A stretch of DNA of 64,000 nt from Bacteroidota bacterium (GTDB taxonomy: Bacteria > Bacteroidota > Bacteroidia > NS11-12g > UBA9320). This document shows positions 55,701-64,000 of the stretch, piece after piece. The DNA lies in the NCBI GenBank assembly GCA_016124755.1, contig WGNA01000011.1, positions 310,688 through 374,687 of the forward strand, read 5' to 3'. Both the position numbers and the translations under genes were made by a program. Below the pieces are notes generated by a model. That model had not been told where the DNA came from and ran no database searches. It saw only the letters and a list, made by a program, of their open reading frames with translations. How positions within the stretch are numbered: the first letter of the stretch is position 1; the number at the start of each line of letters is the position of its first letter.

Positions 55701-55981
55701 GCACCTGTTTTGCGAGCCTTTTGATAATAAATAATATAATCTCCGTCGGGCATTATAAAGGGGTTGTAAAACAAATTATGCTCAAACTGAAATTTTAGTC
55801 CAGTTGTGTAATTAAAATTCATGGTTTCAATACCGCTGGTGAACCATGGTTTGACACGTGCCGGATAAACAGAATATTCAATCCCCTGAAATTTTGCTTT
55901 TGGAATAATCAACTGTGCCCGCACCACTTGACTATTGAAAATAATTGAAAGGATAAAAGTGATGCGGATTGCCCTGATCAT
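52772..55981 (-). CDS. Secreted MORN_2/YwqK-repeat protein, paralogue 1
   Basis: From the ATG at 55981 (1,069 residues) it begins with a signal peptide ending 'NSQVVRAQ'; the frame extends to 56044 but without a signal. The protein is built of YwqK/MORN_2-type repeats, clearest in the C-terminal third: 'YYKNGIKASEGTISNGYKKG', 'WKHWDINGGPLKEIDYSTG', 'YDNGNRRLEGTILNGKKNG', 'YYDAQGRLTETGEYHNDHKIG'. N-terminal motifs 'WYDQDGKLIQSGQYDRDRKTG' are shared with the two upstream paralogues. Such repeats form extended beta solenoids. The automatic name 'YwqK antitoxin' would be misleading; no toxin is here. Location is probably periplasmic or outer surface. Confidence 0.85.
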   Translation of the reverse strand: MIRAIRITFILSIIFNSQVVRAQLIIPKAKFQGIEYSVYPARVKPWFTSGIETMNFNYTTGLKFQFEHNLFYNPFIMPDGDYIIYYQKARKTGAKERIKQKDTTHIAAIVSFRDNLKNGSAKWYDQDGKLIQSGQYDRDRKTGDWKIFHDKYVLSYHYDSDTVNGSMTLTYKQHILYSCDVSDGFINGRLVKYDEKGRILKESFYDTATVTSRNGKTEFVQLSMKEISYFKNGKIKTIHTPQLKDTTFIRFNKKGVMIALDCADSNRYEYFWHNDGSLKQYRMNGGNNCLYSQIFASNASINSSWSDNLVMARYHKNGRLEFKYDFRTSDTLNPIHFYRKNGSIYQTIQFSSAGSDIDKHLFTMNSTEFRKTFMGKKEIQKTKVYLYRNLLFSSESGEYASELSYWDLKYPDSIGIVQLNSPNSTDRKYNRSNHLLSHRKVFNYVLHSGLGFYDNFYNGINCRDFNYRRSDSLTSNLEVTINDWDQNHELCIRYSYLIKTQPGKIYPNRYDHVLHHARILYQPADTLNYEIWLKGKPFSGIINLSTVESSEAEMTYTMVLTNPSTLELNVKICKNHAFFYPVNYRLFVKNGLVESVFFTDKEKYYVHYSNQKRNGTTNLFTFSCAYVNGQKHGTFRDLYSLNTYTRNQLDGEWIKFSNNGQIDYKTNYHKDTVDGWLKWYGTPYQERGSVFINKGIPQGRYWYCNRLDDTMVSARIENGFLTDTVRYFYSTGVLKAEVVYSIADSAFYAGHSIFINGFCDDYDSRFNFENSDLIYLEEEFIETHKNPEKFPIVLKQDLRELIFINSLNEEYGLLQFDDTQNGKYVLYYKNGIKASEGTISNGYKKGTWKHWDINGGPLKEIDYSTGIYFNPVNGDSIKYYGKITAWHPNGNMSLKGLVLSAFQQYQCNLDLDVSFENIFYLNMWDATGKELITNNSGKVYEYYDNGNRRLEGTILNGKKNGIWFYYDAQGRLTETGEYHNDHKIGIWYQGNLEAISAIKNSCAPDGMTHLETPDIYKTGYLQQKIHISEINYNSDEVIWRNSIDLFPLFGSYYFNYGKGTGWEYYDSNR

Positions 55982-56046
55982 TGATGTTTTAGCTGAACTA
56001 TGTAGAAAGAGGTGGGGAGTAATAAAGGTCTTGAAATTTACCATTC

Positions 56047-59000
56047 TTAATACCGATAGCCATTCGATTCAATATAATAATAATCTCCATACAACGGAAG
56101 CAGCCTAAAACTTTGCTGGTTGATAATGTTTCCATTGACATAAATGTATTGAACAATATGAATGGGTTGTGTAATATAACCTGTGGATTCGGCATCCGGG
56201 AAATACGGCGGACTGATTTCGCCTTTCATGCACCGGTCGTAATAATGCGGAACAGCTTCCAGATCACCGGCTAACCAAGTTCCTGTTTTAATTCCGTTTA
56301 TGTAATTACCTACTTCCTCTAACCTGCCGTCGGGATCGTAGAACTTCCAAAGACCGTCCCGTTTTCCGTCTTTTATTTCCCCCTCTAATCTGCGGTTTCC
56401 ATTGTTGTGAAACTCGTAAACCCAACCGTTGTTATTGTGAAAAGTTTCTTTTCCGTTTTCATCGAAAAGTGAAAGATAAAAGAGATTTTCAAGCGAAATA
56501 TTCATTTCACGTTCACAACGAAATTGTTCAAATTGAGAAGTGATTAATCCTTTTAGAAGTGGTTTTCCGTTCGGGTACCACATCTCAATTTTTCCATAGT
56601 AATCAATGGTGTCGCCGGTATTTGGATTTACATAAATTCCAGTGTCATACGTAATCGTTTTTAACCTGCCTCCATTCAAGTCAAAATGTTCCCATGTGCC
56701 GGTTTTAAATCCGTTTGTCACATTTCCATGGGAGGCCAATACACCGTTTTTATAATAATAGAAATATTCACCGGAATTGTTAGGGTCGAAGCTGATGAAT
56801 GGCTTATTAAGATATTGATAGTTGCCGTCAAAACTTTTTAGGTCGCCGACTAAATGACGGTAATATACCGGCTCCAATACACCAGTTTTGGCGGTACTTT
56901 TATAGCTCTGAAATCCCCTTAAAAAAGCATTTTTCCCGGCAAAAAATACACTATCTTTTTGGCAGTACAACACTTTGCATTTAACTATACCTTCGGAATA
57001 AAAATATAAAGCAGTATCAACCAAATATCCGTGGTTTAATTTAGCCCAAACAGAAGTATCGTTAACAACTCCGCCATACCAGTAATAACCATGGGGTAGG
57101 CCCATGTCGATATAAACCTTTTCTTTCAGTTTTCCGGGCGTATGGTATTTGTAAAACCAACCATTTAAGGTGTCACGGGTGTAATAGGTTTTAACCTCAA
57201 TCTGATCGTGTAATACGGCAAAACTCCTTCTGCCCTGTGGTGACTTTACTTCCGAATGCAGATCATACTTTATGTACAATCCATTTAATTTCCCGCTGTC
57301 GTATTCCATTAATTCGCCGGAAGATTTGCAGGTTCCCTGTTTTACTCCGTGATCGTAATAGGCTTTTATCGCGTTCGGTGGATTGCCTATAAATGTTCCG
57401 TTCAACGCCGAATTATCGTAACCAATTTCACCCTTAAATAAGTTAGAAGACATGAATTTCAGATAGCCATTGTCAATTGTAAAATGGCTGGTTATTAGTT
57501 GATCGGTGAGTTCATATTCTCTTCCTGCAACCAGATTTAAGTTAACCAGATTGTTCACACCAACAACATAAGAAACAAAGGTTCCGGTTTCTGTTACCTT
57601 CATTAATTTGATTTTGTTGCTCTTAGAACGTTTCGTGGCACTGCTATAATCAATAGTCCCGTTTAATGGTTTTCCATTGTATTCAAATCGGAAATCGGGT
57701 CGTAATGGAATGGTATTAAGTGACCGGCCTTTTAAAGTTTCCGGACTTGTCACAAACATTTTTTCCGGATTAGCCTGAATGGAAAATTGATGAATAAGAC
57801 AGAATTTCTGATCGTCACTGTACTCCCTTTGGGTAATATATATTTTGTTGGAACCTGAAATAGAATCAATGGTGAAAGTAGTGAGTGGCAGAACTGCTCC
57901 TTTTTTATCTAAGTAAAACAATTCTCTGGCAACAAAATCCGTATGCAACAGATATAACTCCCGACTTAATACTCTTCTTTTTTTATTTCTTTTTAACTCT
58001 TTAAATCCATAATGGTCGGGATATGTTAGATTTAGAAATGTTGGGGACAAGATGGTGTCCGATCGGCCAAGACTATCATAGTTTACAGTCAGAATCGGGT
58101 AACCGGATTCCAGAAATACTTGTTCCTTTGATAGATATTTTATCTTTTGATTTGATTTTGCAGGTGAATAAACTTTAAATGCAGATAGCTTAAATATATA
58201 GATATCGTCCTTTTTATTAAAATGGATGAGCTCAAATTTCGCCGGTTCATCATAAGGCGGGAGGGAAAATATTATTTTTACAGGTAAGGTGTCTGTCGTA
58301 AAATCATATTCCGAGGTGATGCGACCATTCTTATAATTAATTTCCTTCAGGAAGGTGCTGTTTTTAGAAATCTGTTTAGTAAACCACCTGTGGAATTGCT
58401 GTTTCAACGTATCTTTAAAATCTGTCGAAGGTTCATTTGATGTTCTGGCTGAATAATATTGAAGGGTATCATTCGATATGATCTCTTCGTACCGAATGGT
58501 ATGCGATGGATTAAAATACGATAAATAACATATCTTGCCCGTATTGCTGAACAAGATATCAACGGTGTCTTTTGTAGGCGGATATCGCACTGAACTTTTA
58601 TTCCCGTTTATAAAAAACGTGGATTTAGCAGGACAGTCAATACAAGAGCCATCATAGACTACAAGAGCCATCATCCGTTTTTGGTCGTCAAATTGATATC
58701 CATCTCCGGTTTTTATGCCGTTTGTGTATGTGCCATATTCAAAAAGTATATCTTCAAAATAATTAAACCACATGCCATGAAGTAAATCATTGTGGTAATG
58801 ATATATTAAATGAAATTGGTTATTAATTATATTCCATTCTCCTGTTTTTTTATCATTGTCGAAATGGCCGGTTTGGATTATCCCTCCTCTATCATTATAC
58901 CAGATAACCTCACCGTTTCTCTGATTGTCTTTAAGGGAAAAAAGAATGGCAACAGTCAGGGTATCATATAGGTATTCCGATTTAGAACCTATATGATAAC

Positions 59001-59322
59001 CAATATACTCTCTGAACTTTTGATAGTAAATAACATACTTCCCATCCGGCACGCTAAACGGATTGAAACTTAGCTTTAATTCCTGGTCAATCATTGTTGC
59101 GTAACGTGACGAACCTGGATAGTTGTACTTGTAGTCTTTTATGTATTGCTTTCCATTCCAATTAAATCTGGGTAATCTGGCGGGATATACATTTACCTTT
59201 TCCCCGTGAAAATACACCTGTGTTACCGGCATTTGGGCAAACAGGTTATTTTTAGAAATGCAGCACAAGCAAAGAATAAAAATTGAGTAAATAAGATTTA
59301 TTCTCAGTTTGATGAATTTCAT
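56047..59322 (-). CDS. Secreted MORN_2/YwqK-repeat protein, paralogue 2
   Basis: A 1,091-residue paralogue with signal peptide (about residues 1-30, ending 'NNLFAQ'). N-terminal part: 'VYFHGEKVNVYPARLPRFN', 'NDRGGIIQTGHFDNDKKTG'. C-terminal third: 'YYKNGVLASHGNVTNGFKTG', 'WEHFDLNGGRLKTITYDTG', 'HNNGNRRLEGEIKDGKRDG', 'YDPDGRLEEVGNYINGIKTG'. 'PHYYDRCMKGEISPPYFPDAE' marks the shared tail. It lies 65 nt before paralogue 1 and 10 nt after paralogue 3. The tail is more like paralogue 3 than paralogue 1, so paralogues 2 and 3 look like the most recent duplication. Confidence 0.87.
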   Translation of the reverse strand: MKFIKLRINLIYSIFILCLCCISKNNLFAQMPVTQVYFHGEKVNVYPARLPRFNWNGKQYIKDYKYNYPGSSRYATMIDQELKLSFNPFSVPDGKYVIYYQKFREYIGYHIGSKSEYLYDTLTVAILFSLKDNQRNGEVIWYNDRGGIIQTGHFDNDKKTGEWNIINNQFHLIYHYHNDLLHGMWFNYFEDILFEYGTYTNGIKTGDGYQFDDQKRMMALVVYDGSCIDCPAKSTFFINGNKSSVRYPPTKDTVDILFSNTGKICYLSYFNPSHTIRYEEIISNDTLQYYSARTSNEPSTDFKDTLKQQFHRWFTKQISKNSTFLKEINYKNGRITSEYDFTTDTLPVKIIFSLPPYDEPAKFELIHFNKKDDIYIFKLSAFKVYSPAKSNQKIKYLSKEQVFLESGYPILTVNYDSLGRSDTILSPTFLNLTYPDHYGFKELKRNKKRRVLSRELYLLHTDFVARELFYLDKKGAVLPLTTFTIDSISGSNKIYITQREYSDDQKFCLIHQFSIQANPEKMFVTSPETLKGRSLNTIPLRPDFRFEYNGKPLNGTIDYSSATKRSKSNKIKLMKVTETGTFVSYVVGVNNLVNLNLVAGREYELTDQLITSHFTIDNGYLKFMSSNLFKGEIGYDNSALNGTFIGNPPNAIKAYYDHGVKQGTCKSSGELMEYDSGKLNGLYIKYDLHSEVKSPQGRRSFAVLHDQIEVKTYYTRDTLNGWFYKYHTPGKLKEKVYIDMGLPHGYYWYGGVVNDTSVWAKLNHGYLVDTALYFYSEGIVKCKVLYCQKDSVFFAGKNAFLRGFQSYKSTAKTGVLEPVYYRHLVGDLKSFDGNYQYLNKPFISFDPNNSGEYFYYYKNGVLASHGNVTNGFKTGTWEHFDLNGGRLKTITYDTGIYVNPNTGDTIDYYGKIEMWYPNGKPLLKGLITSQFEQFRCEREMNISLENLFYLSLFDENGKETFHNNNGWVYEFHNNGNRRLEGEIKDGKRDGLWKFYDPDGRLEEVGNYINGIKTGTWLAGDLEAVPHYYDRCMKGEISPPYFPDAESTGYITQPIHIVQYIYVNGNIINQQSFRLLPLYGDYYYIESNGYRY

Positions 59323-59332
59323 AATACTGAAA

Positions 59333-62300
59333 TCAAAAATCCAGATATAGATGATTGTAATGACCGCGATATTCGCCGTAAAGCGGAATTAACATAACCG
59401 TATTACTACTGATATATTCTCCGTCTTTGTACATGTATTCACTAATTTTAACCGGTTCGGTGATGTAGCCCTGCGCCTCGGCATCCGGAAGGGAATACGG
59501 TTGCAGTTCACCTTTTAAACAGCGATCGTAAAAATGAGGAACGGCTTCCAGATCGCCGGAAACCCAGAGTCCGTCGGCTTTCCCGTTTTTATATGTCCCG
59601 ATATTTTCAAGTCTGCCTTCCGGATCGTAAAATTTCCAGAGACCCACTCTTTTACCATCTTTGATATTTCCTTCCAGCCGGCGTTCTCCGTTGTTGTGAA
59701 ATTCGTAAATAGCTCCCGAATTATTCACTAATAGTTCTTTCCCGTTTTCATCCCACATGTTCAGATAAAACAAATTTTCAAAACTCACTTCCATTTCCTG
59801 ATCACAACGGAATTGGGTGAATTGAGATGTAATATATCCCTTTAATAATAGGGCTCCGTTGGGATACCACTGCGTTATGGTTCCGTAATACCGAACTGTA
59901 TCCCCGTTATCCGGATTGATATAAATTCCACTGTCGTATTCAATTGTTTTTAATTTTCCGCCGTTGAGATCCCAATGTTCCCAGGTGCCGGTTTTGAATC
60001 CATTTTCAACGCAACCATGTGAAGCTTTTACTCCGCTTTTGTAGAAATACGTGTATTCTCCAGTACGATTCGGGTTAAAATTCAACATAGGTTTTTCTAT
60101 GTAATTGTGCAGATTGTTGTAAGAACTCAAATCACCCAATATCCGGTTTGAACGGCTCGTTGCAGAGGCAATTTCTGCATAATCGGAGTAACTGTTATAG
60201 TAATATCCGGTTGTTTTCGTTTTACTTCGGTTAACATAGTATCCATCTTTAAAAATATATCTTCCCGCATAAAACTCACTGTCTTCCAATTGATGAATGC
60301 ACATAGCTTTTAACACGCCTTCTGAGAAATAATAACGCGCGGTGTCGTACAAAAATCCGTTTTTAATTTTTGCCGAAACCAAGGTGTCGCAACCCACATT
60401 TCCGTACCAGTAATCTCCGTTTGGCAGTCCGTGATCGATGTATATTTTTTCCTTAAACAAATTGGGCGATGCGTATTTGTAAAACCAACCGTTTAGCGTG
60501 TCTAAAGTATAATTGGTTCGCACATTTATCTGGCGATCGATTTTCCCGTTTTCTGTGTAATAGCCAAAGTCGATATAGCTGCCATGAAGTGTGTCTTCAT
60601 AATATTCTTGAAACTTATCATAATTTTGAAACAAACCATTTTTTTTGCCCAGATCATAAAATCCGGTGACTCCGTTAATACTCGTTTCCCCGTTTTTAGT
60701 ACCGTCGATATAATCGATTTTATCGGAAGACCAGTACCCTCCATTAATGGTTTGAACTTCACCGTTGGCGGTTTGAATACTACAATAACTGAAATCCCCT
60801 TCACTGTTACTTGGAAAACGGGTTTTTACTTTAACAACCGTATTGATGTAATCTGAAAGATGCTTCGAATATTTTGATTTCATCATCCATTTGCGCCTTC
60901 TCCATACATCATTCACTATGAGTTTTCCATTGAAAGGGAGATTGTGGTAATAAATCTTATAATCAATCGTGTCGGGTGAAGAAAGAATGGTCTGGTTTAT
61001 AATATTCGTGGAACTACCCCGATAAACCTTGCCGCTGTCGGCTTTGATCTGGTATTGGTGAACAATGCACAAATCGTGTTTTTTGTCCCATTGTTTCAGG
61101 GTAACATCCGTGGTTCTTTCTAATGTATCGGATTTTTGGAATTCCGCTTCCTGATAAACAATACCTTTCGTTTTTATGGTGTGAATTTCCTTATTCGTAT
61201 TTAATAAAATATACGTTTTATTATCTCTCTTTTTGCTTTGCTTCCAATACGACAACACCGGACCTATGCTGTCGGGATACAGATGTTGTAGATACGATTG
61301 GGATGATCGGAGATATAGGTAGCCTTTTTTGTCGGTATATGAAAAATGAATGGAATAATTTCCGCTGTATTCGTGGACTCGTATCGCATCGGTTGTCTTT
61401 TTAATTTTACTGTAATCGAGACGAATTGTCTGCACTCCAATCCACTTTTCTTCCACCCAATAGGAAGTATCTCCGGGAGCAGAAATTACTTTTACCGTTT
61501 TTCTGGGCTTCCCTTTTTTATCATTAACGGTAACATTCTGGTTCAATCCGCCTTTGGCAAAATCATATTGGTATTTGAGTTTTCCATCTTTAAAGTATCG
61601 AACCAGTTTAACTACATCTCCATCTTCATTTAGCACTTCATTAAATACTTCAATAAGAGCGACCGAATCGAGATATTCCTGAGAAGTGTCTTGATCTCTG
61701 TGTCGCTCGTATCTGTCGCTGCGCAACTGTCCGTTTTTATACCAGTTTATGTAGTGGAAGAGCGAGTCACTCGTGCGAATACCCACATATTTTTTTTCTC
61801 CTTTTTTGAAAAAACTAGTGCTGATTGTGTCGTTTTCAAACGGATATTTATGATAAGTAATAATTCCTTTTTTGTTATAAACTCTCGATTCCTTTACAAT
61901 AGAATTTGTTTTAACATAAGATTCACCGGTGCTTAAATATCTTGGGGACTGTGTGGTGTCGTATGTGTATTTTGAAATGAGTCTTCCTTTTTCGTTAAAA
62001 TAATTAAATGTCCCCATTTTAAAGCCGCGGTTGTAATTAATTTCAGATAGCACAACATTTTTATAGGTGTGAATCATTTTACCTTGTAACAAGCCGTTTT
62101 CGTAATGATATTTTAAAACGTAATCGTCGCGTATGATCGCCCAATCACCTACTTTCACATCGTCTTTGAAATCACCGGTCTGAATAATTTCGCCTTTGTC
62201 GTTGTACCAGGTTGCCTTTCCGTTTTTTCGTTCGTTCTGAATTTCAAATTTTACCGCAACCAAAGTTGTGTCTTCATGACTGTATTTCGGTTTATAGGTG

Positions 62301-62608
62301 TGGCGGTCAATTTTTCGAACTCGTTTTTGGTAATAAGCGATGTACCTTCCGTCGTCGAGAGGAAAAGGATTATACGGCAGAGTTTTCTCGTATTTTAATC
62401 CACTGCCGTAATAAGGTGAGTCACCGAGTTCGTCACCAATCGTTTTAGCGCTGTAACCATATTCGGCTTTTCCGCCGGGTAATCGTGCAGGATATACTTT
62501 AACCGTTTGCCCCTCGAAAGTGGTGAGTACGGTTGGCATTTGCGCATATAGGTTGGTGAAAAATAAGAAAGCGAAGAATGTGTTAAAAAGGCGTTTTATC
62601 GAATTCAT
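59333..62608 (-). CDS. Secreted MORN_2/YwqK-repeat protein, paralogue 3
   Basis: A 1,091-residue paralogue, first in transcription order. Signal peptide 'FNTFFAFLFFTNLYAQ' (to residue ~22). Family motifs: 'TFEGQTVKVYPARLPGGK', 'WYNDKGEIIQTGDFKDDVKVG', 'YKSGVKASHGCVENGFKTG', 'WEHWDLNGGKLKTIEYDSG', 'HNNGERRLEGNIKDGKRVG', 'YDPEGRLENIGTYKNGKADG', 'PHFYDRCLKGELQPYSLPDAE'. The equal length of paralogues 2 and 3 (1,091) suggests that insertions have been balanced or that the architecture is under constraint. A near-consensus -7 box (TACTTTCG, minus strand 62638-62631) lies upstream. Function unknown. Confidence 0.87.
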   Translation of the reverse strand: MNSIKRLFNTFFAFLFFTNLYAQMPTVLTTFEGQTVKVYPARLPGGKAEYGYSAKTIGDELGDSPYYGSGLKYEKTLPYNPFPLDDGRYIAYYQKRVRKIDRHTYKPKYSHEDTTLVAVKFEIQNERKNGKATWYNDKGEIIQTGDFKDDVKVGDWAIIRDDYVLKYHYENGLLQGKMIHTYKNVVLSEINYNRGFKMGTFNYFNEKGRLISKYTYDTTQSPRYLSTGESYVKTNSIVKESRVYNKKGIITYHKYPFENDTISTSFFKKGEKKYVGIRTSDSLFHYINWYKNGQLRSDRYERHRDQDTSQEYLDSVALIEVFNEVLNEDGDVVKLVRYFKDGKLKYQYDFAKGGLNQNVTVNDKKGKPRKTVKVISAPGDTSYWVEEKWIGVQTIRLDYSKIKKTTDAIRVHEYSGNYSIHFSYTDKKGYLYLRSSQSYLQHLYPDSIGPVLSYWKQSKKRDNKTYILLNTNKEIHTIKTKGIVYQEAEFQKSDTLERTTDVTLKQWDKKHDLCIVHQYQIKADSGKVYRGSSTNIINQTILSSPDTIDYKIYYHNLPFNGKLIVNDVWRRRKWMMKSKYSKHLSDYINTVVKVKTRFPSNSEGDFSYCSIQTANGEVQTINGGYWSSDKIDYIDGTKNGETSINGVTGFYDLGKKNGLFQNYDKFQEYYEDTLHGSYIDFGYYTENGKIDRQINVRTNYTLDTLNGWFYKYASPNLFKEKIYIDHGLPNGDYWYGNVGCDTLVSAKIKNGFLYDTARYYFSEGVLKAMCIHQLEDSEFYAGRYIFKDGYYVNRSKTKTTGYYYNSYSDYAEIASATSRSNRILGDLSSYNNLHNYIEKPMLNFNPNRTGEYTYFYKSGVKASHGCVENGFKTGTWEHWDLNGGKLKTIEYDSGIYINPDNGDTVRYYGTITQWYPNGALLLKGYITSQFTQFRCDQEMEVSFENLFYLNMWDENGKELLVNNSGAIYEFHNNGERRLEGNIKDGKRVGLWKFYDPEGRLENIGTYKNGKADGLWVSGDLEAVPHFYDRCLKGELQPYSLPDAEAQGYITEPVKISEYMYKDGEYISSNTVMLIPLYGEYRGHYNHLYLDF

Positions 62609-63076
62609 GCATTAAGGGTTTACCCGGAAACGAAAGTAAGCACTGTGAAGTACAAAGCAGAGTGAAAGTTGGTGTGTATTTAGGAAATGGCCGGTATATT
62701 TGAGAAAACGTGCTATCTATCGAACTATGAATTGCTTAACCAAACAATACATCATGCCTTCAACAGGTTTCTTGTACCGAATGAATCCGTATTGCATTGG
62801 GCCAACAGTAGATTCTTCAGATTTTTATTCCATTTTGTCAGTCAAACACTCCATGAAATTTAAATGAAGTCAGAAGCAAAATCTTACTTTCTCCAATTCC
62901 CTATTTCACCGATTCATGCTGACAAAGCCTCCTGTAAATTTCTCTTTATCCCTTTTTCACTCAGACTTTCGTCAGTAATTCCCCAATTCCCCAAATTCCG
63001 TATTCTCAAATTCTCCAATTGTCGAATTCCTCAATTCTTAATTCTTTTCATTTTCTCAATTCTTCAATTCCGTACT
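62609..63076. other. Repeat-rich gap before the last gene
   Basis: No gene. It holds family A copy 4 at 62919-62976 and, beside it to about 63070, simple GAATT-type sequence (CCCCAATTCCCCAAATTCCG and relatives) that also accompanies the other family A copies. Confidence 0.6.
62919..62976 (-). repeat. Family A hairpin repeat, copy 4 (inverted)
   Basis: On the minus strand CTGACGAAAGTCT pairs with AGGCTTTGTCAG; the changed base gives a T-G pair, and the bulged G is kept. Loop and tail resemble copies 1 and 3. Confidence 0.75.
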
Positions 63077-64000
63077 ATGGCAAGTCCGGATCTGGATTCT
63101 ACTGTAAGGCTTATTCAAAAGTGTATGCGGCCAGATGTTGCTGCATTTGGTGATTTAGTGGAAATAGAGGTGTTGCCGGTTAAATGGCGTCATACAACCT
63201 ATATGGGGTTTACACTTAGTGAAAGTGATTCGGATCTGGTAATTTTTGAACTCACCGGACAGGAATTCAAAATCTCTAAAAGCCGGTTAGTTTCAAAAAA
63301 GAGCATAGCATACAACGACAGTGTTGTCCATCGGGTGTCGGAATACTCCAAGTTTTACAGTCGCTTGCATTCATATTGGGGGTGCGAAGAAATGCCCTAT
63401 ATACTCTCGTTAGTCTGGTTGGAGTACCATAATCATGTAAATGAAGCGTATGAAATTTTAAATTTTAATGGAAAAAACCGTGGAGAGCGGGCTTGGGCGC
63501 AGGATCGGATAAAGGATGATTTTGCTTACCTGTATTTCAACGAAATGCTCATCGCCTGGACGCATGACCGTAACTATGAAAAGGCACTTTTGTATGGCAG
63601 TTATCTGAAAGATTCGGTTTATTCAGATTTTGAATATTGGGATATTGCCAAATTACTGAACAATCAATTACGGAATAACCAGGACGATTTTCAAAAATAT
63701 TCACTTCCGGATTCGTTACAATGGGCTCAGAAAAAAAGTCTGTTGAGCCGGGAACAACAGATTAAATTCCTGCTGGATCGTTTGCACATATTAAATTGTG
63801 TTCAGTTCTTTCAGCCTGGCGGTGTTAATTATTCGCAAGTGCAGACAAACGTTCCGGTTTCCCGGGTTTTGCAGGATACTTCGTACAATGATTTTTGGGA
63901 AATATTTATGCCTTACCAGGTTATTAATCCTTATAATGAATTAATAGAAATGGATCTGGAATTATCGGAAGTAAAAATTCTGCTGCCACACCTGTTGGAT
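63077..64000 (+). CDS. Hypothetical protein, 3' end beyond the window
   Basis: An ATG at 63077 opens a frame of 308 codons without stop to the window's end. It begins 'MASPDLDSTVRLIQKCMRP'. The N-terminal ~75 residues have strand-like stretches ('WRHTTYMGFTLSESDSDLVI', 'FELTGQEFKISKSRL'). The rest is helical, with a TPR-like look ('LVWLEYHNHVNEAYEILNF', 'EMLIAWTHDRNYEKALLYG'). No signal peptide, no known family. The start lies directly behind the repeat tract at ~63000-63070, so the true start or promoter may have been replaced by repeat insertion. Confidence 0.65.
   Translation, partial: MASPDLDSTVRLIQKCMRPDVAAFGDLVEIEVLPVKWRHTTYMGFTLSESDSDLVIFELTGQEFKISKSRLVSKKSIAYNDSVVHRVSEYSKFYSRLHSYWGCEEMPYILSLVWLEYHNHVNEAYEILNFNGKNRGERAWAQDRIKDDFAYLYFNEMLIAWTHDRNYEKALLYGSYLKDSVYSDFEYWDIAKLLNNQLRNNQDDFQKYSLPDSLQWAQKKSLLSREQQIKFLLDRLHILNCVQFFQPGGVNYSQVQTNVPVSRVLQDTSYNDFWEIFMPYQVINPYNELIEMDLELSEVKILLPHLLD

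Noticed and set aside
52772-62608. Toxin-antitoxin system suggested by the YwqK antitoxin repeat name
   Set aside because: The proteins are secreted, over 1,000 residues long and no toxin gene is adjacent; the name reflects only the repeat.

Overview
The window comes from a Bacteroidota chromosome (Flavobacteriia/Sphingobacteriia-like; genus not assignable by eye). Signs of this are type IX secretion sorting domains of type A (36687-38279) and type B (32832-35963), many exact TAnnTTTG -7 promoter boxes, a putative porin, a KDO-8-P phosphatase (LPS-bearing cell), tryptophan 2,3-dioxygenase, one-piece GcvP and an NfeD/FloA pair. No tRNA, rRNA, CRISPR array, prophage or complete insertion sequence was found.

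Layout. 1-6345: type I restriction-modification operon of EcoR124 (type IC) character: hsdM (5' end outside the window), rhuM, hsdS with three perfect 12-bp TAEL-type repeats, a RAYT transposase gene that carries a REP-like palindrome inside its own coding sequence, and hsdR. 6487-31000: mostly core genes (lipid kinase, fbp, lysC, fdx-iscX-kdsC, LTA-synthase-type sulfatase, FAD oxidoreductase, porin, double-OmpA protein, ilvE, UvrD/PcrA helicase, rfbC, kynA, chrA, gcvP), with a few Bacteroidota-type unknowns and a degenerate receiver-domain protein. 30591-38431: NfeD-FloA, then two secreted T9SS cargo proteins separated by long non-coding stretches packed with interspersed repeats. 38478-41335: YdeI-like protein and a CstB-like persulfide dioxygenase/rhodanese fusion next to a cysteine-containing Crp/Fnr regulator, a likely sulfide/persulfide detoxification unit. 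41336-44180: AT-rich accessory patch with 110-bp tandem repeats, small unknown genes and a perfect 39-bp direct repeat around an antitoxin-like ORF.

44195-52008: a tight six-gene minus-strand operon of unknown function: a long coiled-coil protein, an unknown protein, a classical AAA+ ATPase with an altered Walker B, another unknown protein, and two membrane proteins. Gaps are at most 14 nt or overlapping, with an exact -7 box upstream of the first gene. This is the best candidate for an undescribed system; the parts list suggests an ATPase-remodelled coiled-coil or membrane machine, but that is inference. 52254-62608: a 52-bp perfect palindrome, a DoxX-like gene and three tandem, diverged ~1,070-1,091-residue secreted MORN_2/YwqK-repeat proteins. 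63077-64000: an unknown protein running off the window.

Two repeat families deserve attention. Family A is a 58-60 nt hairpin in four copies with a conserved bulged G and compensatory stem changes. Family B is a 149-bp element in three copies of identical length with imperfect terminal inverted repeats. Together with the RAYT gene and the two GTARGGG...CCCYTAC palindromes they show a genome colonised by small structured repeats.
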